The notes under the pieces were generated by a model, which was not told the DNA's origin, searched no databases, and worked only from the letters and a program-made list of their open reading frames with translations. Of a DNA stretch of 64,000 nt, positions 1-13,253 are shown one piece after another; the stretch's first letter is position 1; each line of letters begins with the position of its first letter. A program made the translations under genes and the position numbers. Source of the DNA: Eutrigla gurnardus (lineage: Eukaryota; Chordata; Actinopteri; Perciformes; Triglidae); NCBI GenBank assembly GCA_963514095.1, contig OY741276.1:12385739-12449738 (forward strand), given 5' to 3'.

Positions 1-1189
1 GCGACGCATAAAACTCAACAACAGGCAGGCAAAACAGAAGTCATGCGGAGATCTGGAAAGTATCCCTCCAAACACTGTCAGAAATAGAGGCAATAAAGAG
101 AAACATAAAGAGATGAAGGCGTGACTGTACTGCAACGTGTGTGTCCCGTGCTTCTGGAAGTATTTTCATTTACAGAGTTCACAAGGAATTTTTTGAGCTT
201 ATGGCTGTGTTAAAATACTATATAAAAAAAATAATACAATCATTTAATCTATAGAACTGACCCTTCGCTAACTATCCGACACTTCTCCATAGACTCTCGC
301 CCAATCATTTCAGAATTCTTACATTTTCTGGCTGGTTTCGTGGATTCCCGCAGCGGTCAAGGTCAAACATTGTGTAGTAGTGACACTCGTTACCCGGAGA
401 GGTTGGATGGAGACATACGTTTCTACTTTTACACCGTGATCTGTGGGCTTTAGCTTCGGGAGCTAAGACCTACTAGTTTAATGAAACTAAGCCATTCGGC
501 AGACAATCCTCAAAGCCATGTTCTGATGGGATTGTTGAACAGCCTCTGAAACGTCCTCGACCCCAGAAGTGAGGCAGCTCTGCTGACAACCAATGTCACT
601 ACACAGCGATTGGCCAGGTGTGCAAAGGTGAGAAGTTAAGCTAGGTTTAAATGTCTTTTTCCATTCGTTTTGTGCGAGTGCACCACCATGAATGTCTCGG
701 AGGAGAGACCAAGAACATGTCCCCTAATGTTGTGTTCACACTCACTTACTGTATCTACGTGAAGTCACAAGCAAATATAAACGCTAAGCTAACCAAATGT
801 TTCTTTTGTCTCTTATAAAATGAGAAGGAATTAATTAAGGCATGCACCCTGTATTAATCTGACAAACATATCTGCTGAAGAAGGCAGTACAAGTATGGAT
901 TTAAGAGATATAACAAGACGGGGCGTACTACGGAAGCCTCGGCCCCAAGAAATAACATCAACAGCAGAGCGTTTGATTAAATGACCTCATCCAGCACAAA
1001 AGTGCAAAACATAATTCAACAATGATTTCCCAAAGCTTGACAGAACGTAAACCTAATCAACAATATTAGAACAATCAGGCATTTTCACTCTCTGCATTGA
1101 TGTGCCCCTAGCGATTAAAGCGTGAAACAAATGTGTTTTTCATGGAATCCTTTAAAGGCCTCCAAAGACTTGGAGTTCAAGAGGCCACT

Positions 1190-1211
1190 CCCCCCCCCCC
1201 CCCCCCCCCCC
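1190..1211. repeat. Poly-C tract (22 C)
   Basis: Uninterrupted cytosines; the overlapping open frames encode only proline or glycine runs here. Confidence 0.95.
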
Positions 1212-1339
1212 TCCGTGCAACATGAAAGGTACATTATAAATAGACTGTGGCTTAATCAATATGTTCTGTCCCTCCTGGGAGGTGGCAAGGGCCAAAGCAT
1301 CACACGACAGTTGGCAGTCAAACAGAGGAGAGGGCTTTC

Positions 1340-1560
1340 TGAACATTTCAAAGAATCTTTCAATGCGACAATTTATTTGTTTATGCTCTATAATCATCTG
1401 GCGGGGACCGAAAAGCCCGCGTTATTAAAGAGATTTTCAGCAGCCATCGCAGGTTTGGCATGCTTCGGGAGATACGGAGCGCTCACACGCACTTTGCATT
1501 AGAAGCTCCAACACAATTGATTAGGTCATTGTTTGGTAAAATGCCATCTCGCGATAAAAA
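1340..1560. promoter_or_regulatory. Candidate conserved non-coding element
   Basis: Balanced, non-repetitive sequence with isolated CpGs and homeodomain-like words (caatttatttg, cgttattaaag, caattgattagg). It differs from the degenerate intron around it. Function is inferred from texture only. Confidence 0.3.
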
Positions 1561-2689
1561 AAAATAATGTTTACTGGAACAAAATACAAAGTGAACTGAT
1601 GAATGTTTTGAACAAAACAAAACCAAATATAACTGATGCAAAATCTTCTCCATTGAAGCTCAGAGCCTCAGAGACAGTTAAGAAAAACAGGGTTAAACAC
1701 AAGAACAGAACAGATATGCCAAAATGTAATCACATTTTGCAAATTGCACACAAAACAGATCTCAAACACAACGTTCTAGGTTGTCAGACTCAGGATGGAT
1801 TGCTTCATGAAAAGGTATTTGAGGTCCAAACAATGTAAGGCTAATCATGAGAGCTTTTAATGCATTCCTCTGTTTAAGGGTTTGAAATGTTGAAACCAAA
1901 TGTGTTCATTGTTCCACTCGGGTGCTGTAACCGGACTCTATTAATATATTACATTTGGGCTCCATCTAGCAGTGGAAGAGAACAAAGCTTTTGCACTTCC
2001 ATATGACTTTCTGAGTGCTAAAGTGCATTATCGTAGTAATGTTAAGACTGGAGCACTTGGGCTTCCATACGCCGAGGAAGAGGAGGAGTCAGAGAGGCAA
2101 TGACAGGTGAAAGTGAGAGCCCAAGATGCAGGTGTTTTTGTAACACCTTTAAGGAATGCATGACTAAATTACACAGGGAACTGTCCAGACATCTGGGTCT
2201 GTTCTTGGACGTTTCAGTCTAAACCTCGACAGAGAGCAGCCATCTTTGCTTTTTGCAGCGCAGTGTGTTATTACATTGATGAAAGACAAAAACAACGAAA
2301 TTGACAGAGGAAAAGCAAAGGGGAAAGGAATGGGAAAGAATGACTTAAAGCTGTAAAAAGGCAGTGCTATGAATTATCTTCTCTCTTTTACATCTGGCTG
2401 TCTTCTGCTTGTCAATGCAGTCTTTCTATTACCTCTTGAACTAATAATAAACTACTTTACACAGACCCTAAAGGCACCCTCACATCACCCCAACATAAAT
2501 TAAACCATATGCAGGCAGCACACTTCCGCTAACGTTAGCATAAAATTCAGTTAAAACTCCAGTGAATTCTAAAAGCAACAATTTTCGATCTATATTAAAA
2601 AGTCAACCACTGAAGCAGCTACAGCCTCCAATCTGTCATTGAAGTCACACATCCATGTGCTCTGCTGATGCTGTTCAGCCTCAGCCCCA

Positions 2690-2870
2690 TGTTGAGGGTT
2701 TAATTTCATTTTTACTGCGTTGCTGGCCACAGACCTGGGTCCCACAGTATTAATGAACTTAGCCAATATAAACGCAATCATGCCTGAGGAGCAATTACAA
2801 ATCTAATTGAGCATCTAAACAGAATATTAAATCGGCGTTAAACCAGGCCTCTAATTTAGAAGACACTTAA
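2690..2870. promoter_or_regulatory. Candidate conserved non-coding element
   Basis: Dense ATTA/TAAT words (gtttaatttcatttttac, caattacaaatctaattgag, cctctaatttag) without repeats or coding sense, resembling developmental enhancers in fish introns. Judged by texture only. Confidence 0.3.
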
Positions 2871-3429
2871 AAAGTCAAATCCTAGCCCATAAAATAAACA
2901 GCATATTACCAGAGGGGCTCTTCGGAGGGAAAAAAATGGTCATGATGAGCTGGTTCTTTTTTTTTCTTTTTTTTTCTTCGCTTTTAAAGAGCACAAACAA
3001 TCAAATCCAATGAGCTGTAAAGACACGGTGACAACTTGCTGCACATCAAACATCATCTTTTTTTGTTTGACTATCTTACTCTCCCATTCAGGAGAATTGA
3101 TTGCACAGAAGAAGTACATACTGGCAAGGGGATATGAATATCAACCAATACGGAATGGATTAGTGTTGTAGGAAAGGACGTTATACTTATTATACCACTG
3201 AAGTAAATATAGGCCACTATATGAGAATTGAGGTTAGTGAAACATCATGGTCTCAGTCAAAATAAGCTACTTCATTATTATTAGGGGACCTTCGGCATCA
3301 TAGTTTAAATAACTACGACGAGAAAGAGCACTGGTGGGAAACAAGAAGCAAACAGAGGTCCTGTGTGAAGTCCAGCCTTTTATTTTCCCATCCATCTGGC
3401 CCAACCAAGTCCCTCGTGGACTGTCACCC

Positions 3430-3580
3430 CCCATTTGTCAGACAGGAGCCATAAATCCTAGAACTGAATTTATTATAGAAATTAGTTTGTTGCATTTTGC
3501 TAAAACAACCCTTTCCTCAATTAAAAATATTGGTCAGGAATGCTTCCACAGCCTGATTAAAAAGATGTAATGCGTTTTTG
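3430..3580. promoter_or_regulatory. Candidate conserved non-coding element
   Basis: AT-rich but complex sequence with homeodomain-like sites (tgaatttattatagaaatta, ctcaattaaaaatattgg, ctgattaaaaagatg). No repeat and no protein similarity. Judged by texture only. Confidence 0.3.
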
Positions 3581-4689
3581 AAGTTGAGTTTTCTGCAAAG
3601 GCCAGGTCAAGTTTGTTGATGCCTCTTAGCTATCCTGCACCCTTGATGAGCAATGTGTACACCAGCTGCCACTGGGCGGACTCACGGTAGGCAGGAAGTT
3701 CAAGCCAAATGACGCTTGAGCCCAAGACAATTAGCTTGTCTGGCTAGCAGACATTATTAGGAGCTACTCAAAAGTTATGCAAACTAACTTCCAGTCCAGA
3801 TTCACCTTTCTTCGACTGCATTAACAGATGAGGGAAATCATGAATAAAGTTTGCAACAAGTGAGATAAAATATTCGAAAGCGTGACAAAGCAAAACAAGT
3901 TTGTCCTCTAACGCTGGGCCCCCGGGCCGGTGTCTTACTGCCGATAAACAACGAAAAGGTGAGAGATGAGTTGAAGAAAAGAAAAGCTCATTGAATTCAA
4001 AGAGCTTTTTGTAGCGGTGGCTTCTGTCTCAATGGTGAGAGACACAGTTTGCCAGGGACAGCTTGACTTCCTGTCTTAGGGCAATAGCGAGAGAAGAAGG
4101 GCAAAAGAGAGCAAAGGGGAGCAGAGGAGCAGAGGTGACTCACAGTGTCAACTCCTAAAAAGAGCCCTGGGGGAAGGTTCGCCCTCCTCTCAGGCATGTC
4201 CCTCATCCCAATATTCCTACATCATATCGGCAATTAGCCAGCAGCCGTCCTCTCCAACTTACTCTCCATGAATTTTTAACACAAACCATTGTTGCTGCAC
4301 CTAAACAAACTGCAGCTTGATGTATCTTGCTCACATGCGCTGCCTGGAACTGCCTTTAACTTGACGTTCACAGGCATTAATATTTTTCCCCCCAGAGAGA
4401 GTAAAAGTACATTTGAAAACATCATTTTTGTTGCAAATACAAATAAAAATGCACAAACACAGACATAAAGAGAATGGACAGATGCCTGAACCAGCAGGGT
4501 TGAGGAGTGAGAGTAAGTAGGCTGTGCGGAGCCGAGCTGGCCTGGGGGTAAGCACTGATTTACTGCCTCTCGCAACGAACAAATAAATCAACCATCACAC
4601 AGAGCCAGACACAGACCTCAAGAGATGCCTCAATACCGCTGTTTATTGATCTCCCTGTGTGTGTCTCTGCGTGGATGTCTATGTGTTTA

Positions 4690-5075
4690 TGTGTGTGGGA
4701 GAAAGAGTGTTATTTATGTCGCTGTTTATTCATTTGTTGGCAATAGGTACTTTATCCAGCTTGTGTTTGAAAAAGTTAATGCGCTTACTTTTAAATTAAA
4801 GACCCACTTAGGTAAGGTTGGAGGGCAAACGAGTGGAGGTAGGAGAGGAAGAGGAGGAGAAGGAAGGTGGGGGAGGAGAGCAGCCCAGTTGAGAAGGCCA
4901 GCAACCCTTGCTGACGAGAAGGATATTGAATTTCAATTAGCACACACCTGCATTTACATACAGCCTACATGGCGATGCTTGGGTAAGCAATTTAGTACTC
5001 CGATTCAAACAGCTGCTCTGTGTCATTTACATAAATTAATAAAGCGAATTAAAATTCCATTGAAGTTTTTTTTCC
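4690..5075. promoter_or_regulatory. Candidate conserved non-coding element pair
   Basis: Two complex AT-rich blocks (about 4705-4812 and 4920-5070) flank a purine-rich linker. They contain TTTAAATTAAAG, GAATTTCAATTAGCA, ACATAAATTAATAAAGCGAATTA and E-box-like CAGCTG. Such texture is typical of teleost enhancers near developmental genes. Unproven. Confidence 0.35.
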
Positions 5076-7318
5076 CCCCCTTCTTTCCTGCACATATTTT
5101 TTTTCTCTCCCTTCGTTTAAAAGTGAGTAGAAATACCAGCAAGGGGTCAGGGCAACAAGTTGGCCCATCCAATTTGTGGCTCCCAGGAGAAATTAGGTCT
5201 CGCCTGTTTTGACTAAATACAAACAGCAGGTAGCTGACAGTTCCACTCACCGTGCTACCGCACTACCTCTGCCTCCGTCAGTGGCACATTTGATTCATCC
5301 AAGCAACAGCAGGCAATCAAGATCTGACAGAGTCGAAACACCAAAACACATTAAAAACACTAAATCGGGGCCAGTTTCCTAGAGCCTCAATGCACTCACT
5401 GTGAGGAGTCTCAAATAAACCACGCCAGCATCCATCAAGCACACACCAAAAACTTTGAGTCCGCATCAGGGTCAGACCAGCTTCCAACCGCTCATATTTG
5501 GATCAACCCCTTTAAGGTGTCTGCTATTTTAATGGCAAGCACTTAGGTGCAGTCGTTTTGGAGTGATTTCTCCAGATAGAAGAAAATGAGTCGGGCGTTT
5601 TGAGGTCAGTAACATAAACTGCCCGTCTTGCCAAGCCACCGCGTCTTTAGCAACCCACAGATGCATCAAGCCAGCTGAAGAAAGTCAAAACTTGCAGCAA
5701 ACAAATTCTCACTCAGAAATAACTGCACAATTTTTAGGGAAAACAGTTTTGAAATGTGTATACTGTGAACAATGCATTTGGTCTTTTTCAACAGACAGAA
5801 AATAAAAACCTCTTATTTGATACATGTATTCATATCATAACATAACCATGTTTTGACTTCTGTGATATGTTCTACATTTGCCAATGATGGATATTTTGAG
5901 GATTTTCTCTCATCACTTACAGCAGAAAGAGAGGCTGCGGCGCCCCTGCTGCATTTCTGCTGAAGTCAGAAAGGAATAGACTGGAGGACGTCATACTCTA
6001 AAAAAAAATCCCCCTGGTTCCTCTAGTTCACGCCACAAAGGCATGAGGTTCAGACAAGGTAAATACAAAGAAAGCCTTTCTGCACCAGGCAGTTTTCATT
6101 GTCTCAGCACTGCGTATGCAGATATATGTCTGTGTACATTAAATAACTTACTAAAAATATAATACCTTTATTCATATAGCACTTTTTAAAAAACAAGTTT
6201 AAGACATAACAATTATAAAAATGCATACTCTAGTCTAGAGGGAAATTACAAATAAAATATATAATTTTAGGCAAACTACTGCTACTTTGCTAAAACAGGT
6301 TTTATGAAATGTCTATTCTGTGTTTGTATTGTATTGTTTATTTGCATTGAGTGATTTTGCAGTTTTTCCACTTTAAATAAATTAAATTCAATAAAAAAAA
6401 AAAGGACAGGACAAAAAATAGCACACGGAATATAAAATAATTTAAAATAAATGTGCTCCCTGATGGTATAATTACATTTCAGAAGTTTTCTGCTGACCTG
6501 CAAAATATGAAATGTTTTTTTTCAATTCAACTATAAAGTATTGTAATAATGCAACCTAAATACTGTAAATATAACTGTCATACTTACTGTGTAATTCTTT
6601 TTTATTCTTTGTTGTGTGTTATTTCTACGTGTACATTCGATTATAGCACCTGCATGTTTTGCTTATCCCTCAAAAGTGTATTATAAATAATGTCATATTA
6701 TTATTATCCATCATAATATCTGCACTTCACTGCCTCTGCCTTTGTAAGACCAGCATGCTAATGATCTGCCATATACAGGAAATGTGCGACTGGCTTACGA
6801 CAGCCTGTGGCTGATCAGATGTCGTTTTAATGTCTGCAGATGAAAGAGAGCGAGGGAGTTCGGGATATTTAGTGAAAACACTATAGACTGCAGAAGGTTA
6901 GACACAAGAAATAACACAAACGTGTACACACGTGTAGTCCTGCCAGCAAAGCAAATTCCAGATACATACGAAATCTGTATGGTTTACAGCATTCTCACCT
7001 CATGGTAGAGCGCTTATCTTCAGATCTGATGAAATGAATAACAGGACAATGTTTTGTGTCTCAACTTCAGTCGGACATGTTTCCCTCTGTGGTCAGCTCT
7101 GGAGAAGAGTGTGGTTTTCACTGAACCTTAAACAGCTTTGACAAATAGCAGTGCGGCTGTTATAGATTTTAACTGTTTACAAAAGAAGAGAAAACATTAA
7201 CATATGTTGGTGAAATATGCCAAACTGTCCCTGAAATGCAGAGGAGGTGGAGGAGGAGGGAGAACAGCAAGGCAAGAGGAGGCGTGCAGAAATGTTTTCA
7301 CTGTCATTCTCTGAGACA

Positions 7319-7334
7319 TCGCCCCCTGGTGGCG
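7319..7334 (-). promoter_or_regulatory. CTCF-like motif
   Basis: The plus strand reads tcgccccctggtggcg, so the minus strand contains CCACCAGGGGGCG, a full match to the CTCF core. Single-motif call; occupancy unknown. Confidence 0.5.
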
Positions 7335-10300
7335 TCTCCTGCTACGTGAACTGAAGGGCTCTGTAGTTGCAGAGTTACCTTTCAGGGCCAGCATGTCTGC
7401 CTGAGAGCCTCGTCGGCTCAGTCAGTGTAAGAAGAAGACAGTTGGGAGCTTGTTACACATGACTGTTTCCGCTCCGTCTAATTTGTCCCTTCGCCATTCC
7501 CCCCCACATCTCTCTCCGGTTTCCTCCTTCCTCGTCCCTCCCTCCCTCGCTCCCTTTCTTCCTCCGTCTATTAGAAGCATTACTGAACTGCGACTGAGTA
7601 ATTTCACTATCGCCTCAGGATGCGATGCAAAGTGCTTAATTAGCTTGTAAAAAAAGGGAGGGAATGGTAGAAATGTATTTTCTGCCCCCACAGTGTAACC
7701 AGGTGTGGGGCCTGCAAGGTGGCACGGAGGTGTTGCGTTGTAATCTCGGGAGGAGGAGGAGAGGCCAAGTTATGGGTGGACGCGCCCACTGCTGGCATCT
7801 GCTTGTCATCATTTAGACCCCCGATCACGTTAACAAGCACACGCACGCGCGAGTGAGCGAGCGAGCAAGTACGCAACCTACTCAATCACATAACAAGGTA
7901 GTCCAATGGGGACAGCTCCATCCTTCAGAGGCCACGTTAACCACGGTCATTAGTCTTGCTTTGCTGCCTAATTGGTCTGGTGGAGGCACGGGGCCCGTTG
8001 TCCATTCTGACTGAGTACTCAGCCGCTCGCATTGCAGAGAAGCCTACACTGCTACACAAGAGTGCATTTAAGATCTAAAATGCACAAGTACACAATCGAG
8101 TACATCAGCGTGTGCTCCCCTGCCTACGCCCACAGTTACTAAACGACTGCAGGTGTACCTTGCCCTTGAGTCACATTATGATCTATTCAGTAAAAATTAG
8201 TATTGGACGAACTTAATTATAAGTTTATCAGGATGTGTTCATATATGATCTTGTAAAATTTAGTTTGGCGATTATTTTGGATAAATTGTGGTTTTGAGCA
8301 GATGTTTTCGCCGCAATATAAAAAAAATATTTATTTTTGTTTTTACACTGGTATTGGACGATAAGCAAGTTCTGGTATCAGAATTGGGAGAGGAAAAAAT
8401 TGTAATTACAAAATTCGGAATGTGAAATGGAATTTGACAACAAAGACAGAAAAAACATTGATAAAGGTTTGCACTCTGAACAGTAGCATGACATGAAATC
8501 TGACGTCATCTGTTAGCTTGTCACTCAGTGAAGCAATAAACAATTCAGTTAGTTCTCATTTGTTCAAATTACATTTTTTGACAGAAATACTGTATTCTCT
8601 GAGTAATTAAATGTTTTTGTTTGTGTCTTATTATTATCATCATTACAAACAACCTGTATTGAGTCAATCGTAGCAGGAAATAAACTGCAGACCCCGTTAC
8701 CAAAGATGTCCCAAATTAGTTTTAAATCTAACATGTCAACAGTGACTATTTCTTTGCACGGGTTTCGTATTCTTCTAGCATTTGTCAGGAGACTGACAAT
8801 AAGTATGCCATTATATAGGCTCCACATTTAAGGCGACTTATTATCTGGATGTAGCAATTTTAACGTGTGTGTAAATTGTTTTCGTCCTGTACAAGAATGG
8901 TGGTAAATGAGTTCTTCTGATGGGAAATCTGATGGCAAACGAGCTACATTTCCAGTGCGCTACAGTTATCAGAAGATGCCGAAATTATAGGATTTTTTTT
9001 TTTTTTTAAAGAAGCAAAAAAATTATTTGTGCACACACATTCCTGGTGATGGTCTGTTCTCTGTTTTTTTTTTTTTTTTTTTTTAAATGGCCCAGCAAGT
9101 AAAGTACTGCTCCTGCAATCAGTGAAAGGCCAGAAATTGAATAACAGGATATGAATCTCAATCCCTCTGTGCATACCATAACTCACAATACCACCAATAA
9201 ATTACACATGCCAATTATACTATCTGAAGTTTGACACATTGTAGTCAACCCATATTGTAGTATGAATTTGCTTTCGGTGGTTGCCGACAACGCCATGGAG
9301 AAACGCAGCCTACAGCACACCAGTGCCACACCATCACAACGGGCAAACACACACACACACAATAGCAGCCTTCATCTATTAACTGCCACACTGCATAGTT
9401 GTCGTCTCTCGCAGCATGAAAGCCAAGTCTCATGGCAAGTCTCAACTCATCTGTTATATTGCACTACGTATTAGGAGCTACAGTAAAGACCCTTAGAGAC
9501 AGAGCTATCAGCTGTAAGTGGAGTCAAGTCTCCGTTCTAAGCACCACATAGATATTGCACAGGTAATTGGAAGTCCAATGTCACAACTTTGTCTGAGAGA
9601 CTTACATAAACAAGTACAGGGGAGATATTCCATTTATCTTACCTTGTGCCGAAGCAGGACACATCATTATACACAGAACAGTAAGTGTAGCGGTCTAACT
9701 AGGCTTGTATATTTGTGAAATGGATGGAGCTCTAGCACGGCCATGCTTTCTCCACAAAGAATCATAGCTCTAAGACGAGGCAGAGGGAAGGAGAGGAAGA
9801 AGAGAAACTGAAAAACGGCGTCAGTCTCGCCGTTTCTCCCGTATTTAACTTTAAAATGAGTCTTTTAAAGCCAGACAAGAGTGTTTTGAGCATATCTTAC
9901 AGGACTCAAGTTTTTTCTGATTCTCCCGGCGAACCATTTTACATTTTCTCACACATCTAACAACCCTTCCTCTCAGATTCTTCTTTTAACTCCTAATTCA
10001 GTGGAGCAAAAATGGCGACAGTTGGAGAAAGCCAATTGAGTGTCAGTGTTATTGTGTCCCTGAATATCAAGCCTCCAGCACAGCGCAGCTTCCACAGAAA
10101 GCACTGGCTGACAATGAGTTTCACACAAGGGTGAAAAGGCAACAATAGCGTCTGCGTTAGATTAGGGGCTGACAATAGTGCCAACAAGAATGTATATGCT
10201 GCATGATAATTGCATTGTTATGGCTAGTCTGTACACTAGAGAGTGAGTTTTCTCTGGGTGTCTGGAGGTTGTCAGAGTCCAGTAAATCCCCCCCGTGGGG

Positions 10301-12180
10301 AAGGGGGGGCACAGCAGTAGGTACCAAAGAGTCCAGCTGCAGCCAAATTCTGGTCAATGCAGAAAATCCAATCCAAGTCTTGCCTTAGGACTAGAGAGGT
10401 CATTCCTTTCACGAATGTGTTACAGTTTTGGGGGCAAAAGAATTCCATACACAAAACGATGGACGCTGCATTTATGGTCCTGAAAGGGTCGACAATTGAG
10501 CATACAATCGTTTTCTATTTGCAGCGCTTATGTGCCATTTGAATGTAAATTCTAAACATAATGTATAAACCGCCTGTCCCATGCTTCGCTTTCAGACGGA
10601 GACAGGTGCACCGAGGTCTTGCTAAAGGATGCCTCACACGAGATCCAGACATTACAGACTAGACATCATACTGTGTGACGCTCGCTGTGTGAAAGTGTGC
10701 TGGGGCTGTGCATTAGCAAGAATCAGGCAATATGGATCGCATCATGATGTAAATTTAAATTAGGATTAAAAAAATCAAATTTTAGGAAAACTCATGTTCC
10801 TTTGTATTCCCTTTGTTTTGTGTTTGAACAAGAGCCAAAATGTGGCCAGTGTTCACCTCTCCAGATATTATGTTTGCCAAAACAAATAATGGATTTGATT
10901 TCAGAACTCAAAGAACTTCAGCCATTTACTATTGACCTTCAGACCTTCTTCTATTACCACTATTATCTGAACATGGGAGTGGAGCCATACACAGAATGCA
11001 GTAAACGTGTTGCAGAGAGTAATCCCTGTTTGCTTTGCATTTAATCTGACAATAACTATGCTGTAGAAATAAAGTACAGAAAAGGGAATTTGAACCATCC
11101 ACAGACATGAAAGTAAAATCTTTCCAATATCATACACTCCGTTTGTCGTGGGTATTTAGAGTTAGAGTTTGAAGGGTCTTTCTCTCGAGTTCAACAGTAG
11201 CTACAGTTTGCCTTTAGCCCTCATCCCCAATTGCAGCAGCAGGCAGCAGTCTGAGTTATTTACCACAATTCCTGAGCCAGCATTTTTTCAGACAATTTCA
11301 TCCAAAAATGTTCTTCAACTGTATAAACAGCAACGCTTTGCTGATCTGTACCTTTTGGCGATGGAAGTCCCTCCTCAGAGACCCTAGCTCCAGTTTTTTT
11401 TCTGCCTTCCTCTCACACACACATTTACACAACACAAACAAAAGACAGCCTGTGTGTGTTTCACTGGTCTGTGAAAGGGTCACGGAGGTCAGATGTTCCT
11501 GGGCCAGACTGCTCCCAGACACTACGGTTGAGCTCAGTGTCACTCCACCTCACACCGTGTCAGCATGAAGTGACAGAGCAGACAAGACAGCCCCCCCCAC
11601 CCCCCTTCCAACCTTCTTGTTCCTACAGTAATTCCCTATTGGTCCGGCAGGCGTGGGATGCGGAGTGTGAGCTGGGATGAAAGGGGGTGCAGGGGCCAGC
11701 AGGATGACAATGGAGGGGGCAGGAGGGCAAGGAAATGGGGAGACCCACCCGCTGACCTGAGTTCCCATATTGTCTGATCAGAGACATTTTAGATCTGTTT
11801 CCACTGCCCACGAATGACCTTAAATGGCAAAGATCCCTGTCAGGGCTAAAGGTCACTGCACAACTATATTGACCGACATACATTTATGGATAGGAAGGTA
11901 ACACAGGTTCAACCAAGTTCACAAGAACAGCAGGAGAAAATAACCAAAAAAATGTATGCTTTCATGCATATTAAAACATAATTGTATGTTTGCAAATTCC
12001 ACGACAAGCATGCGGAATGAAAGCCAGACCATAAATAAAGGACTAATCCCTTCCCGTCCTTTGCCTTTGTCGCTGCTGACCCGGAGAGCTGTCAGAAGAA
12101 AAGAAAGGCCATCAAACACGCCCACTGAGGAAGCTGACATGGGCCAGCGACCATGACCCAGGCCTCGGGACAATGAACCG
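7334..12180. other. Non-coding, probably fbxl17 intron 5 (segment 2)
   Basis: No gene recognised. It holds an AT-rich, possibly conserved block (7556-7650), poly-T tracts at 8993-9007 and 9065-9084, and a C7/G7 potential hairpin at 10287-10309. A C-rich tract (ccccccccaccccccttcc) lies at about 11591-11609. Confidence 0.5.
7556..7650. promoter_or_regulatory. Candidate conserved non-coding element
   Basis: Includes attactgaactgcgactga, gatgcgatgcaaagtgc and cttaattagcttg. It is complex, non-repetitive sequence between a pyrimidine-rich tract and a purine-rich run. Octamer-like ATGCAAA and TAATTA words are visible. Texture-based call. Confidence 0.3.
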
Positions 12181-12914
12181 GTCAGATGGAGGCTGAGGGG
12201 GGACGGAGATGCCTTGGAAGTGAATAGCACACAAGAGGGAAAAGACAAGCGGCAAAGCTTTGGTCAGGAGGAGGAAGACAGGGAAGGAAAAGTGCAAGAG
12301 GAAGGTCACCAACCAGGAGGGATGGTGTCTACCTGGCTGTGGTCTCTGTCAGTGCTATTGTGGAGACAGTTACTGGCTGCTGGGGAGTTAAATCAGATTT
12401 ATAACCGTGAACAACAGGACATCCTTTCCTCTAATTACTACGTTCTCCCTACAAAAATGAATGGAGGAGGCCATCTCTTCAAAGAAAAAGAGACTGAGAT
12501 TATGGTGAATTGAAGGCCAGGTGAAAAGAAGAAAGGAAGAGGGGGGGGCAGGGAGGAAGGGAGGGAATGCTGGATGGAGACAGCAGGAAGACAGAAAGGG
12601 CAAAAGACAGAACAGAGACCGGATTAGAGGAGTGCCACAGCCCTGAGAGTTCACCATGCATCTCGACTCAATATCCTCTGCTCTCACCAAAGATAATGAA
12701 ACGAAAGCAAGGGGAACCACGGGAGGGAAGGAAAAGACACGACTACAACAAGCAGATGTGTCGTCTGGCCTGCGCTTAAATTAATCCTCCTCCCTTACCC
12801 TGCTTTTCTTCCTTTTATCAGTCACAACAAAGGGAACTGCTTGTGTTTGGGGTCCAGACAAGAGAGGTGGCTGGATGGTGGATTGGAGTCCTTGCTGAGA
12901 GGAGACCAGGAGGG

Positions 12915-12945
<31 letters not shown>

Positions 12946-13253
12946 GGGGGGGATAGGGGATAGGGGATTTGGGGGAGAAGGGTGGGAGACGTTGGTGAGT
13001 ATGTGCCTACGTGCCAGGTCTGCCTGGGTCTTATGGCAGAGGAAAGATGGGAGATGAGAGAGACAGTGAAGGTTGGGGGTTTTGGGAAGCTGGCTGGGCT
13101 CAGAGAGAAGCGAATCGAACACTGGCTCTCACAGAGCTCAGACACACACACGGGCTTAGCAGTGAGTCTGAGCTGGAAAAAGAGGGAGGGAGGGAGAAAA
13201 GGGGGAGGCAAAGAGAGAGAGGGAAAAATAGAAACAAACAAGCATCTCCATGA
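12180..13253. repeat. Purine-rich low-complexity region
   Basis: Long runs of GGA, GAA and AGA words on the plus strand (for example 12240-12310, 12530-12620, 13025-13230). They create spurious open frames on both strands. No domain-bearing protein is encoded. Confidence 0.7.
12929..12990. repeat. Poly-G tract (24 G) with G-rich flank
   Basis: A GT microsatellite leads into 24 uninterrupted guanines at 12929-12952. After that come gatagggg repeats and gggggag, making a likely G-quadruplex former. The wider 12180-13253 stretch is purine-rich (gga/aga words) on the plus strand and holds no gene. Confidence 0.9.

Larger units (their letters stand above)
1..7318. other. Non-coding, probably fbxl17 intron 5 (segment 1)
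   Basis: No exon or RNA gene recognised. Contents: a 22-base C run at 1190-1211, poly-T near 2955-2985, and AT-rich blocks that look conserved (listed separately at 1340-1560, 2690-2870, 3430-3580 and 4690-5075). All open frames are short or low-complexity and match no family I know. Assignment to fbxl17 is inferred from gene orientation and the missing C-terminal exons. Confidence 0.5.

Noticed and set aside
4625..5212. 195-codon open frame on the plus strand
   Set aside because: Contains VSL/CVYVC low complexity and a Gly/Arg purine tract, no domain; the region looks regulatory rather than coding.
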